Source: Forficula auricularia (taxonomy: Eukaryota; Arthropoda; Insecta; Dermaptera; Forficulidae). From it: a stretch of 64,000 nucleotides of DNA. The notes below the pieces were generated by a model, which saw only the letters and a list, made by a program, of their open reading frames with translations, had not been told where the DNA came from and did not search any database. Of this stretch, positions 14,001 through 20,460 are shown one piece after another; position 1 is the first letter of the stretch, and each line of letters starts with the position of its first letter. The stretch covers positions 186,001 to 250,000 of the forward strand of contig JALMQS010000267.1 in the NCBI GenBank assembly GCA_024734495.1, given 5' to 3'. Position numbers and translations under genes: made by a program.

Positions 14001-14623
14001 AAGTAAGTAGAGCAAAAAATAAATTTTACTTCATTTATATTCTTTTTTAGTCTTTTTTTTTAATAAAACATTAATTAATCTCCAAACAATGTGGCTCGCT
14101 TTAAAACAGTTTTATAAATTTGCGGCTCCCAAAGTTACTATAATGTTAGTGGCCACCCCTGTTCTATATATAAAGGGAAAAATTCTCATGAAACTTTTGA
14201 AGATTGTTTTTTTGAAAGATTTGTATTTATTTATATTATAAAACAATCAATAAAAAAATTTATTTTTTAATTTAATTTTCTACAGATACATATTATATAC
14301 GCCCTAAAAGAAAACGTCACGAGCAAGAAGATTTTATTTATCAAAATAATGATCTTGGTTCACATAAAACCAAACAGAAGAGAAAAAAAAATGTAATAAA
14401 TAATATCCAAATGGAGAATACGCAGCAGCAGCAGCATCATGCAGCTGCAGCGGCGCCGCAACAGCAGCAACAAATTATAATGGAACAAATGACCCATAAT
14501 TTTGGATTATTTGTCGAATCCCAATTGAATTTAGTCAACGATCAAGTTAAAAAAAATGAAATTATATTCAAATTAACCAATTGTCTTCTCGATGAGACAA
14601 CGAAATTCCTTAAAGGAAATTAA
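1932..14623 (+). CDS. MADF-domain (Myb/SANT-like) transcription factor, five visible exons, 5' partial
   Basis: Five exons join in phase: 1932-2066, 6618-6798, 8283-8329, 8400-8478 and 14286-14623, giving 259 residues plus stop. Residues about 1-90 look like a MADF domain: an acidic N-terminal helix (EEKILLDSFEDEPSLYS), then YYNKSFKEEAWNRIIDKV, a basic helix with KNKIHNMKKKY, and a W-E-W motif before RIKNLFHDL. MADF proteins are DNA-binding regulators related to Adf-1. The middle is acidic (four consecutive Asp), then come two basic clusters, RPKRKR and KQKRKK, that could be nuclear localisation signals. A Gln/Ala/His run precedes a final helical segment (FVESQLNLVNDQVKKNE) that could be a BESS-like or dimerisation tail. 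An in-frame TGA at 1926 means the start codon is in an earlier exon not seen here. Introns 1, 2 and 4 hold transposons. The reading frame is open throughout, so the gene looks functional. The family call is solid; the target genes are unknown. Confidence 0.8.
2180..2388. repeat. Foldback MITE in MADF intron 1
   Basis: The left arm (from AACCAAAACATTCTGTG, with AGACTAAGTTCGAAAAAGTAG) is the inverted copy of the right arm ending at CAGAATGTTTTGGTTG. The arms enclose a second inverted pair around GAGAGATCTACTATTTTCTC. It shares the ACTTGGCC / TTCGAA motif with the 17515-18096 foldback. Non-coding. Confidence 0.6.
2389..2692. repeat. Helitron-like module and AT-rich spacer
   Basis: The segment holds a short copy of the 'GGTGGTTAGTTTTTCCATTTCTAG' type module, then AT-rich sequence of ATA/ATT microsatellite type. 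The open frame at 2364-2594 has no recognisable domain. No gene seen. Confidence 0.35.
2693..3437 (-). pseudogene. Jockey/CR1-type non-LTR reverse transcriptase fragment (C-terminal)
   Basis: Read on the minus strand from 3437, pieces in shifting frames give SIKDLGVIFDSKLTFNEHL, then ESIKYLYITLIKSVLMYAS, YASTIWRP, and finally DVLFLYKIKSNQVKCSELQ with LRNRLPFY. This is the usual order after the YXDD box of a Jockey/CR1-like ORF2. Stops and frameshifts show that it is dead. It sits in MADF intron 1 opposite to the gene. Confidence 0.7.
3770..4025. repeat. Foldback nested in hAT element 1
   Basis: The left arm CGAATCGGTGAGTTGAAAAA..CCAAGCGCATAAACTTTCGG is inverted at 3975-4025 (AGTTTATGCGCTTGGAAT..TTTTCAACTCACCGATTC). 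The loop contains A- and T-runs. Non-coding, MITE-like. Confidence 0.6.
4026..4480. repeat. Dispersed repeat with AACGATCCGTTGCAG end
   Basis: The same text occurs inverted around 25400-25930 and in part at 40490-40620. The terminal motif GCAACGATCCGTTGC is itself palindromic and recurs at 24780, 40390, 40595 and 46315. Non-coding. Confidence 0.55.
5303..6050. repeat. Helitron-like modules, no gene
   Basis: The segment contains TTTGGTTGAGTTTGGCCCAA, a GTGAGTGAGTG stretch and 'gagctgcagaggggtcaaaa' text recurring inverted at 44380-44560. It then holds the repeat ending 'gttatatgagtgtctcaag' that recurs at 15270-15420, 16090-16195, 34190-34355 and 55205-55400. No coding signal. Confidence 0.45.
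6054..6292. repeat. Short element with GCGCGGATCCAG inverted ends and G-homopolymers
   Basis: GCGCGGATCCAG at 6054-6065 is exactly inverted at 6281-6292. Inside each end lies a long G run followed by CGGTCGCC / CGATCGCC. It is probably a MITE. Translations of this stretch (Pro-rich) are artefacts of the G runs. Confidence 0.5.
6618..6798 (+). CDS. MADF gene exon b
   Basis: 181 bases, entered in phase 0 and left in phase 1. It is preceded by a T-rich tract and TTTTTAG, and followed by donor GTATTA. It encodes the second half of the MADF domain (KNKIHNMKKKYVKL, then DNWEWTSRIKNLF). Confidence 0.8.
6925..7611 (-). mobile_element. Dispersed repeat R1 (TATGGTCAAGTATTG family), minus copy, truncated
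   Basis: Minus-strand copy of a 0.5-1.3-kb family whose other copies lie at 24195-24820, 25975-26275, 30345-31645, 33640-34195, 36955-38450, 48285-48855, 56480-57170, 57470-58010 and 63865-64000. Diagnostics are GGTAACGCACAGAC, CGAGCTAGCTC and a GGCATTTCG-type stretch. The C-rich and CAAAATTTGGTTGAG modules link it to the Helitron-like sequences. Non-coding. Confidence 0.6.
7612..8087. repeat. Two tRNA-like SINE copies in inverted arrangement
   Basis: The right copy (about 7905-8087, plus) contains TTTGGCTAACGGCCCGG (A-box-like) and GGGTTCGATTCCCGA (B box). The left copy (about 7612-7800) is the inverted equivalent. About 100 bp of unrelated sequence separates them. A third, single copy lies at 16935-17130. 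Flanks AAGAAGTGAATTTAAT are mirrored, so the pair forms a large hairpin. Confidence 0.6.
8283..8329 (+). CDS. MADF gene exon c (47 bp, acidic linker)
   Basis: A very small exon encoding DQNNASMEEDDDDEIY. The acceptor is TTTTTTAG and the donor is GTAAGA. Phase 1 in, phase 0 out, matching both neighbours exactly. Confidence 0.8.
8400..8478 (+). CDS. MADF gene exon d
   Basis: 79 bases after a 70-bp intron ending in TTTTTTCAG; donor GTAATT. It encodes an acidic segment (FPPDDDNLSELSEHLLQDE). Phase 0 in, phase 1 out, continuing into the exon at 14286. Confidence 0.8.
8500..8772 (+). mobile_element. Helitron-like 3' end: hairpin then CTAG|T
   Basis: The stretch ends with a hairpin (GGCCGCCGAAGGCAGGCC region, 8745-8762), then TTGCAG, then CTAG at 8769-8772 followed by T. 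A 3' hairpin followed by CTRR inserted before T is the classical Helitron terminus. Upstream are a perfect 20-bp palindrome at 8715-8734 and G-rich modules. Non-autonomous; no Rep/helicase seen. It lies in MADF intron 4. Confidence 0.55.
8928..10086 (+). mobile_element. hAT element 2, AGGTGACCAACTA TIRs, 8-bp TSD TATTATTA
   Basis: AGGTGACCAACTA at the left is exactly inverted at the right end, with TATTATTA duplicated at 8920-8927 and 10087-10094. Inside, plus-strand pieces (LKKFFQNDMSEPMLYFIHSQ at 9160; GTNAAVERGFSL near 9780; LLDEHPHLAKKTTPKK near 9930) match the layout of hAT transposase remnants. The AAVERGFS motif belongs to the C-terminal dimerisation region. Frameshifts and stops at 9451 and 9580 show that it is inactive. 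Confidence 0.75.
9161..10036 (+). pseudogene. Degenerate hAT transposase in hAT element 2
   Basis: An open stretch of 96 codons (9161-9451), then broken frames, then a C-terminal piece in another frame at 9820-10038. N-terminal zinc finger (BED) and catalytic segments were not recognised. Its position inside exact TIRs supports the assignment; the protein cannot be functional. Confidence 0.6.
10110..10420 (-). repeat. Possible Penelope/retrozyme-type tail with weak hammerhead-like core
   Basis: On the minus strand, CTGATGA (10216-10210) is followed by CAAT..ATTG, which can pair as stem II, then GAAAA and, 12 bases on, GGTC. The stem III side is poorly paired. The surrounding sequence has no gene. 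Confidence 0.3.
10560..11230 (+). repeat. Dispersed repeat R2 (copy of one arm of the 41.5-43.3 kb inverted repeat)
   Basis: Motifs 'gggcccctcgcgggaaagtttt', AACTCGAAAAATATCAAC, CATTTTGACCATGAAG, GGTAACCCGTGCC and AAAACCACTCATTCTAG appear in the same order as in 41540-42490 and 35180-35760. Non-coding. Confidence 0.6.
11230..11530 (-). pseudogene. Faint reverse-transcriptase remnant
   Basis: Minus-strand reading of about 11280-11500 gives short pieces such as 'GLKINYKKSEYLSVGNN' preceded by 'LFFAGDQLVIANDEMD'. These resemble the catalytic and following segments of a non-LTR reverse transcriptase with the FADD box degraded. Frames are broken. This may be the missing middle of the minus-strand RT fragment at 12955-13227, separated by later insertions. 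Confidence 0.45.
11540..11635 (-). repeat. Left arm of retrozyme-like foldback
   Basis: GCCGAGAGTAGCAGAATTT..GAAGGAGACAATAAAAGAG..GTCTTCTGCTG is the inverted counterpart of 12784-12850 and also of the single copy at 56250-56340. The hammerhead stretch is absent from this arm. Confidence 0.6.
11676..12743 (+). mobile_element. hAT element 3, CAGGGGTCGGCAACCT TIRs, 8-bp TSD TAATAGAC
   Basis: The ends are exact inverted repeats (CAGGGGTCGGCAACCT / AGGTTGCCGACCCCTG). TAATAGAC is duplicated at 11668-11675 and 12744-12751. It carries a 206-codon ORF for the C-terminal part of a hAT transposase and lacks the N-terminal part, so it is 5'-deleted. It lies in MADF intron 4, inserted into a retrozyme-like repeat. 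Confidence 0.85.
11775..12395 (+). pseudogene. hAT transposase C-terminal half (SCAND3/GTF2IRD2-like)
   Basis: Open for 206 codons. The C-terminal part has FPNLRNFAKSMICIFSS, then YLCEQTFSRMNFIKSKYRT and RLTDENLQNLLRI, the conserved hAT dimerisation block (hydrophobic helix, CEQ.FS, K.K.R..L.D..L). The upstream catalytic D-D-E region and zinc finger are missing, so it is a truncated, probably inactive, transposase. The frame is intact, so the insertion is fairly young or the ORF has been kept. Confidence 0.75.
12751..12785 (+). ncRNA. Hammerhead ribozyme candidate 1
   Basis: CTGATGA (12751-12757) is followed by a stem II hairpin GAGGGC-AAA-GCCCTC, then GAAAC, a TATA loop and GTC (12783-12785). 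This matches the catalytic core: the CUGAUGA box, GAA after stem II, an A-U pair opening a two-pair stem III, and cleavage after C17. Downstream TC can pair with upstream GA at the base of stem I, with UUA/UAA pairing farther out. The 5' side of stem I (TAATAGA) is supplied by the target duplication of hAT element 3. Ribozymes of this type occur in Penelope-like elements and retrozymes. Activity has not been shown. Confidence 0.65.
12786..12860 (+). repeat. Right arm of retrozyme-like foldback
   Basis: TCGTTATAAATAAATAAAAT, a stretch with CCAGCAGAAGACACACTC and CTCCTTCAAC follow the ribozyme candidate. The same order is found on the minus strand at 56270-56340 and inverted at 11557-11632. Confidence 0.6.
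12955..13227 (-). pseudogene. Non-LTR reverse transcriptase fragment
   Basis: The minus-strand translation has KRLQRNQETHYAFIDLEKA followed by YDSVPVNYLW, EELKINPTLIKAIVNLYKD and SDRFEISKGLG. This is the RT region from the first catalytic aspartate (AFIDLEKAYD) to the start of the KG.RQGC box, where it stops. It is cut at both ends. This region is characteristic of endonuclease/RT retrotransposons of insects. Confidence 0.8.
13245..14161. mobile_element. hAT element 4 (non-autonomous), 8-bp TSD TTCTATAT
   Basis: The left end CAGATGTGGCCAC and right end GTGGCCACCCCTG are imperfect inverted repeats. TTCTATAT is duplicated at 13237-13244 and 14162-14169. Subterminal GTGGCTCGCGAGCCGC / GCGGCTCCC motifs are typical of hAT ends. 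No transposase is left; another foldback is inserted inside. Confidence 0.75.
13344..13935. mobile_element. Foldback TIR element nested in hAT element 4
   Basis: CAGGGTGTGGCATAAAGAT..ACCACATTTTGAAGAG at the left is mirrored at the right (CTTCAAAATGTGGTAGAT..ATGCCCCCACCCTG). TA flanks both ends. The long arms include inverted Helitron-like modules. Probably a Tc1/mariner-type MITE. Confidence 0.65.
14286..14623 (+). CDS. MADF gene terminal exon
   Basis: The acceptor TTTCTACAG leads into DTYYIRPKRKRHE. The exon holds both basic clusters, a CAG/GCA-coded Gln-His-Ala tract and the C-terminal helix, ending LKGN-stop at 14621-14623. A 5.8-kb intron full of transposons separates it from exon d, but the phase matches. 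Confidence 0.8.
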
Positions 14624-14710
14624 TTTGAAACTTTACAATCCTATTTTATTATCCGTGTTAATAATGTTATTATTATTCATAAAGAAAAAGAGTTGTTATT
14701 ATTATTTTGG

Positions 14711-15131
14711 TAAAACTGGGTCAGGAGTCCCTATGTGACGTCACATGTAAACATTGCTTTATTCTGTTTTGGATGCTCGGGCGCCCTCTATGTCAGTTCA
14801 AGTCACTAACCCATATTCGTTTAGCCTACCAACCGACTTGGTGTGCAAACGAATAGGGCTGGGCACACCAAGTCGGTTGGTATTCCTAAACGAATATGGG
14901 TTAGTGACTTGAGGCTGACATAAGGGCGCCCAAGGCATCCAAAACGAATAAAGCTATTGCCGGCATGTTCGTTGCCACTAGAGTGCCCACTAAATTAAAC
15001 ACAAAATTTAAAACGCATCAATCTATAACCGAAGAAATAAAGGGAAAGGCGGTAGTGAAAAGGGAACCCTAGTGTCACCGAGCACCGACCCTCACTGGAC
15101 ATGTGACGTCACAGGGACTCGACTCAGTTTA
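14711..15131. repeat. Foldback element with CRE-like TGACGTCA near both ends
   Basis: Ends TAAAACTGGGTCAGGAGTCC and GGGACTCGACTCAGTTTA are inverted. Next to each is ATGTGACGTCACA. An inner perfect-looking hairpin (14751-14960, with AACCGACTTGG / CCAAGTCGGTT) is nested. It begins about 90 bp after the MADF stop codon, so it may be in that gene's 3' UTR or flank. Confidence 0.6.
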
Positions 15132-15266
15132 GCCATTATTTTTTTTTTTAATATAATGTTGAATATATTTATATATTTTTTAATAAAAATATTTTCTGAC
15201 CAAATTTCCAGAGCACATTATAATATATTTTTATAAGTTGAAAAAATGAAATAGAGTATACTATAT

Positions 15267-16198
15267 ACCGAGTGAGTTTTTTATCTTGAGATAGTCTTAT
15301 AACTCAGAAACAGTGCATTAAATGGAAAAAGTTTCAAATAAAAGTTTATTTATATCAGAGGGGAAACTAAACTATGCTATTGTTTGTCGAACTAGAACAA
15401 GCTTTCAAGGGTATTTCGAGGTCAAGTTCTAAATAGAAACCTATATGTTTCTGTATATATCCTGAACTAGCTGATGCCCGGGCCTTAGGCCCGGCGTCAC
15501 CTAGCCCCTGTTGGTCATCTTGTTTGTTTGCTTTTACCCCCCAGAGAGGCGCTGGCGTTGTTTCCTCGAAATAAATATTTTTTGCATGCCACAGATGTGA
15601 TATCTATAAAAGCACTATATATAAAAACACTCGTGTATTTGAATGGAATGTTGTGTGAAAATTTCAAAGAAATCGGTGAAGAACTTTCGGAGTTCCTTCA
15701 ACGTATCACTAAAGCTTAACAGTACATTTTTATTTATATAGATCTACAAAAAAAAATAACTAAACAACTTTTATTAAAACTATTTTTTATTCGATATCAA
15801 ATAAAAAAAAAAATATTAAATCAATTATATCTCAAAAAAAAATCTTAATAATTATTTTTAACAATTATTCAACTTAATTATCAAATAATAATGATTAAAT
15901 AAATATTTATTAAATCGAAAAGTCACAACAATGAAAATAAGTGTTTATAATGATCTTAAAACCTCATTATACATGGTACACAGATTTAAGAGATTATTTT
16001 CTACTTAATAGTACTATTTAAAATTCTTGAGTTTAAAAAAGTTTATTTCTCGTGTCAATCCACTAGAGAGTTATATTGTATTACCCGACAAACAATAGCA
16101 TAGTTTTGTTTCCCCTCTGATATAAATAAACTTTTTCCATTTAATGCACTGTTTTTGAGTTATAGGACTGTCTCAAGATAAAATAACTCACCCGGTAT
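15267..16198. repeat. Large foldback around a Helitron-like 3' end
   Basis: The left arm from 15267 (GAGTTTTTTATCTTGAGATA) and right arm ending 16198 (TATCTCAAG-type, ACTCACCCGG) are inverted copies of a repeat also seen singly at 5810-5955, 34190-34355 and 55205-55400. A minus-strand Helitron-like terminus (hairpin 15476-15495, CTAG at 15467) lies inside. The 63-codon frame at 15528 is not recognised. Confidence 0.5.
15467..15510 (-). mobile_element. Helitron-like 3' terminus, minus strand
   Basis: On the minus strand, GCCGGGCCTAAGGCCCGGGC (hairpin) is followed by ATCAG, then CTAG and T. This is the same layout as at 8772 and 56088. Confidence 0.5.
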
Positions 16199-16209
16199 AT
16201 TACATATAT

Positions 16210-16452
16210 CGTCGCTGATCTTACAAAACCTCGTAAATTCATTGTTTGGCAGAAAACAAGAAAAACCATTTTTAACAACAATACATACAAATACAATGCA
16301 ATATTTATTATTTGTCCATAGTGCGAAATTAAATTGGAATAGAATAATAAGGTTTCAATAGATAGATGCGCAGTGAAAAGTTGGTCGGTATAAACGTATA
16401 ATACGTATTTGACCAAAAATCGGACTTACGAGGTTTTGTAAGATCAGCGACG
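16210..16452. mobile_element. MITE with CGTCGCTGATCTTACAAAAC TIRs
   Basis: Near-perfect terminal inverted repeats of about 30 bp (CGTCGCTGATCTTACAAAAC...) are flanked by ATATAT on both sides. The 243-bp body has no coding capacity. Confidence 0.65.
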
Positions 16453-16714
16453 ATATATAGGTATATATATATATATGAATGTATTAATTAATAAATATTT
16501 TTTGAATTTTAATGTTTGATAAATTAGTTTTTTTCGATTACTCTTGAACAAGTCTTGGTTTTCTTTTTCCGGGACCAGACCAGACGGTTTTTCACGCCCA
16601 CTCAACTTCTTACCCTATACTTACAGGGCTCAAATTCGCCCCCTATCTCGAATATGGCTCGCATCATTTTCATTTAGAAACATTTGATTTTAAAGTTAAT
16701 TTAACATTGAAAAG

Positions 16715-16900
16715 TTTTGTTTTGCCGAGAGTAGCAGAGTTGTTGATTCACAAAGAGAAACAAAGAGGTTGTCCTCTGCTTGATGCAAATAAACATACAC
16801 ACATATATATTGAAATTATATATCTGTATATATATTTTATTTATTTATTTGAGACTAGTTTCGAAGGCTTGGCTCTCATCATCAGTCTTTTTAATTATAA
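16715..16900 (-). repeat. Retrozyme-like repeat, minus-strand unit
   Basis: On the minus strand it reads hammerhead core (16885-16853), an AT-rich stretch, GCATCAAGCAGAGGACAACC and ACTCTGCTACTCTCGGC. The same unit occurs twice, inverted, at 43870-44350 and in part at 20385-20455. Confidence 0.6.
16853..16885 (-). ncRNA. Hammerhead ribozyme candidate 2
   Basis: Minus strand: CTGATGA, then stem II GAGAGCCAAGCCTTC (mispaired in part), GAAAC, a short TA loop, GTC and TC. The loop is two bases shorter than in the 12751 and 44214 copies. Core residues are intact but stem II is weakened. Confidence 0.5.
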
Positions 16901-16934
16901 ATATTATTAGTGTAAAGATTTAAGCATCTTTTTT

Positions 16935-17130
16935 GAGTTTCTTTATTTCTTATATATGTTGCATATCGGAGAGAGATTTGTCTTAAGGGTTTGGCTAACG
17001 GCCCGGAAAACTAGTTAGCGCTTGGGTTCGATTCCTAAGGGGACGAACCTCTCTGATATGCAATGTAAAAATATTTCTACTAAAATCTTTGATTTGTTTC
17101 CTTAATAAAATTAAATTCACTTCGTAATAT
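16935..17130 (+). repeat. tRNA-like SINE, single copy
   Basis: Contains TTTGGCTAACGGCCCGG and GGGTTCGATTCC (B-box-like), the same family as the inverted pair at 7612-8087. Its ATTCACTTCGTAATAT end matches that pair's flanks. Confidence 0.55.
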
Positions 17131-17514
17131 AAATATTATTTTTCATGGAATCATTATCGCGTGGATATTGAAAATTTTTTTTCTTTCTTTCCCATCTGAA
17201 TAAGCATGTAGAATTAAAAACATTTTTTGGGTACACATCCATATATTTATCTTTTTCTAACAAAGAACGTCCGAACAATGGAATGGGGGGTTGCACTTTT
17301 CCCACTTTCTTTTATCTAAAATTGTTTTGACAGTAAATTTGAAGCAGCTTGCTATTTGTCAATTCGAATCTGTTATTTAAACAGATGTCAGAATTCTTGT
17401 TATATGGCTTTAGAATTTCTAAAGATTCAATAGCGCTAATCAATCTTGGATTTCTCTCTGCCTTAATTAATCTAGTTCGCCTTCGAAACTATAGTCTCAA
17501 ACAAATAAATCTAA
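17130..17514. repeat. Fragmentary retrozyme-like repeat, no gene
   Basis: It holds TTTTTCATGGAATCATTATC, comparable with 44050-44090, and at 17482-17500 CGAAACTATAGTCTC, the 3' half of the hammerhead core without an upstream CTGATGA. Nothing coding seen. Confidence 0.4.
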
Positions 17515-18096
17515 ACAAAAACACTTGTGTAAAAAAAGGCCTAGTTCGATTAATAAAATCCGTTTGCCAAAAAAAGTAGTGAGATCTAATGTGCTGCCAA
17601 GTTAACTATCATCAATTTATTAAATGAGCCGAGAATATATTATTAGTAACTTCAATTAAAACGCATGTTTTTCATTTCACATGTCCCTCTATATTTTTTA
17701 TTGAATTCACATTTTTAGTTGAAATTATTTTCCTAAAACTTGGCTTTTACGCATTAAATTATTATTATTATTGTTTGATAGGGCCTCCGCCACTCACCTC
17801 TTATTAAGATCTCATGATATGGTAACTAGTAATTCGTGACATATAGTACATAATAATGTGTAAAAGCCAAGCTTTAGGAAAATAATTTCAACTAAAAATG
17901 TAAATTCAATAAAAAATATAGAGGGACATGTGAAATGAAAAACATGCGTTTTAATTGAAGTTACTAATATATTCTCGACTCATTTAATAAATTGATGATG
18001 TTGAACTTGGCAGCACATTAGATCTCACTACTTTTTTTGGCAAACGGATTTTATTAATCGAACTTGGCCTTTTTTACACAAGTGTTTTTGTTGAGT
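17515..18096. repeat. Foldback element with 235-bp arms
   Basis: The left arm AAAACACTTGTGTAAAAAA..GTAGTGAGATCTAATGTGC..CTTGGCTTTTACGCATT is mirrored to 18096, with a loop of about 90 bp near 17765-17850. The motif GTTCGATTAATAAAATCCG is at both ends. Non-coding. Confidence 0.7.
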
Positions 18097-18149
18097 GCTC
18101 GTTGGCTTTTGACTACAAGCTAGCCAAAACAGAGCTTTTCCCACTATTT

Positions 18150-18480
18150 ATTTTGTAGACGTCAGCGAAGCTCGAAGTTAGTGGTGACACTACCGTAGGC
18201 GCTGTGGTCTGCTAATAGAAAATGGTCCGGGTTCCAGGATAATAAACTTCAATAAAAGTATAGATTACTTTATAAATATGAGAGTTTATTGCAACAGAAG
18301 TTATATTGTCGAGTACAGTTGAGTTTAACAAATAGTGATTAAAATTAGTAAGTTTACATTGACTGATACATCGAATTGAGATAATGTGATGTTTTATTCG
18401 AGTTCCGGGCGAGAGTGACCTCCAGCTCCGTCCAATGCCTTTTTATACTAGACATCGTTTATGTATGTGTGTTAACATGT
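18150..18480 (-). other. Possible LTR-like promoter segment
   Basis: On the minus strand TAGTATAAAAAGGCATTGGA looks like a TATA box with a GC-richer transcribed stretch downstream and AATAAAAC farther on. LTR ends were not located, so this is weak. Confidence 0.25.
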
Positions 18481-19110
18481 GTTAGAATAATGGCAGTTTA
18501 TCTGCATATGTAATTATAATGGTTGAAAAACTATCCTACTCCCCTTTCCAAAACAAAAACAATATATCTCTTTAAATCTAGGACATATGACATTTTGAAA
18601 TTTTAGTCTATTTCTTAAATGAATTTCTCACGCTTCTCTCTTGGCCCAACATCTGGTAATTTGAAATTCGAAATCATGTCCGTCCCCTTAAACCGCCCTA
18701 ATTTATGGGTTGATGGTCGTTCATTTAGAGATAAAACAAAATGCTTTAAAGTCGTTAAATTATATCTCTTAAGCGAAATAACCTTCTGTCTTCCATCCTT
18801 GTCCCCCCTTGACCATCTAACGATTCTTAAGACCCCCCTCGTTTTGCGTAACAAAAGTATCGATTTCCTGAAACAAACATATGCCTGCCATATGTAAGAT
18901 GAAATGATATTCTAATTTCAAATCTCCCATGAGATTGTCCAACTCACCTCGTGACATTTCACTTCTTTTTGTAAGTTGGGTGGGAATTTAGCTTGCAAGA
19001 TTCACGCATTTATTTTAAAGGCTGATGAAGATCTTTTTCGATTTCTCACTTTAAATTTTAGCATTTTATACCATTTGAATTTTTACTTAATAAGAATTTA
19101 TATTATAAAC
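18481..19110. repeat. Non-coding repeat-like stretch upstream of the 148-bp array
   Basis: Contains short degenerate versions of the array motif (GAAGATCTTTTTCG, 'gctgatgaagat'). Open frames at 18619-18897 on both strands overlap each other and have no recognisable domain. No gene supported. Confidence 0.35.
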
Positions 19111-20100
19111 TTCACATCTTTTAAGATGCTGAGGAAGGAAACTTTTCGTTTTTCGATTCTCTTCTTTATCAAACCAAGCTCTACCAGTATGTCAAGTTTC
19201 ATCATTCTAGAGTCATTGTATTTTCCCTATATGTTAATTTAGTCTATAAATTTCACCCATTCATTTTATGTTCTGAAGAAGGGAAATTTTCGGTCCTTGA
19301 TTTCACCCTTTATTAACGCCCCAAACACTACCACCATCTCGAAAATAATGAAAATTTCTCGCACGAATATCACCACTTCATTTTATGTCCTGAAGAAGGG
19401 AAAGTTTCGGTTTTGCGATTTTATTCTTTATTAATGTTCCTACCAAATTCTACCAATATGCCAAGTTTTAGCATTCTAGGATCATTATATTTTCACTGTA
19501 TTTTAATTTAGTCTATAAATTTCACCCCTTCATTTCGGGCCCCGAAGAAGTGAAAGTTTCGGTGTTTCAAGTTCCTCTTTAATTAATGTGCCAATCTTTA
19601 CCAGTATGCCAATTTTCTGCATTCTAGGTTCATTGAATTTTTACTATATGTTAATTAAGTCTATAACTTTCACCCCTTCATTTTAGGTCCTAAAGAAGGG
19701 AAAGTTTCGATATTTGGATGTTTCCCATAAATTGTATCCCAAACTCTACCACCATGCCAAGTTTTAACATTCTAGGATCAATATATTTTCACTGTATGTT
19801 AATTTAGCCTATAAATTTCACCCCTTCATTTGGGGCTCTGAAGAAGTGAAAGTTTCGGTGTTTCAAGTTCCTCTTTTATTCATGTGCCAATCTTTACCAG
19901 TGTGCCAAATTTCAGCATTCTAAGTTCATTGTGTTTTCACTATATCTTAATTTAGCCTACAACTTTCACTCCTTCATTTTAGGTCCTGAAGAAGGGAAAG
20001 TTTCGATTTTTGGATTTTTCTCATTAATTGTACCACAAACTCTACCAGCATGCCAAATTTCACCATTCTAGGATCAGCGGAAGTAGTCTAGAATTTTGAT
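19111..20100 (+). repeat. Tandem array, about 148-bp unit, seven copies
   Basis: The anchor TTCACCCCTTCATTT (with variants) starts at 19111, 19252, 19369, 19521, 19669, 19817 and 19965. The last four are exactly 148 bases apart. Each unit continues with GAAGAAGGGAAAGTTTCG and a CTACCA..ATGCCAA..CATTCTAGG segment. It ends near a GTGAGTGAGTGAGTG stretch. It may be internal subrepeats of a larger element. Confidence 0.8.
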
Positions 20101-20460
20101 GAGTGAGTGAGTGAGTGACGAAAAAGCCTATATTTGGCTTCTTGTAACTTGGACGGTATAAGTATTAGAAATATGAAAATTTGTAATTTTGTTAAGCTTA
20201 TAGACCAATATTGTGAAATAAAATTTCAGCCATATAGAATTTTCCAGTACGAAGTTACAGAGGCGTCAAAATGGCCTGAGTTGTTTCCTGTAAAGGGTAG
20301 TCTGGCAGTGCACACACCCCCATTCGAATCGAACTTGGCTGGGGCACTGTCCCCCGTGCCCCCAGATAATAAATATACAGATATATAATTTCGATATATA
20401 TGTGTGTATGTTTATTTGCATCAAGCAGAGGATAACCTCTTTGTTTCTCTGTGTTAATTT
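20101..20460 (+). repeat. Helitron-like text and a retrozyme-like tail fragment
   Basis: After GTGAGTGAGTG there is 'gaagttacagaggcgtcaaaatgg' text related to 5700-5760. From 20385 there is a piece ending GCATCAAGCAGAGGATAACC that matches the tails at 16750-16800 and 44300-44345. No gene. Confidence 0.45.

Noticed and set aside
14420..14475. Microsatellite in place of coding sequence
   Set aside because: The CAG/GCA run is in frame with upstream and downstream codons of the MADF terminal exon, so it is a Gln/Ala/His tract of the protein.
18615..18897. Frames on both strands over the same bases
   Set aside because: No domain, no splice signals and no homologue recognised; likely non-coding.
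19111..20100. CRISPR-like regular repeats
   Set aside because: Units are 148 bp, contiguous and lack unique spacers of constant size; the locus is eukaryotic.
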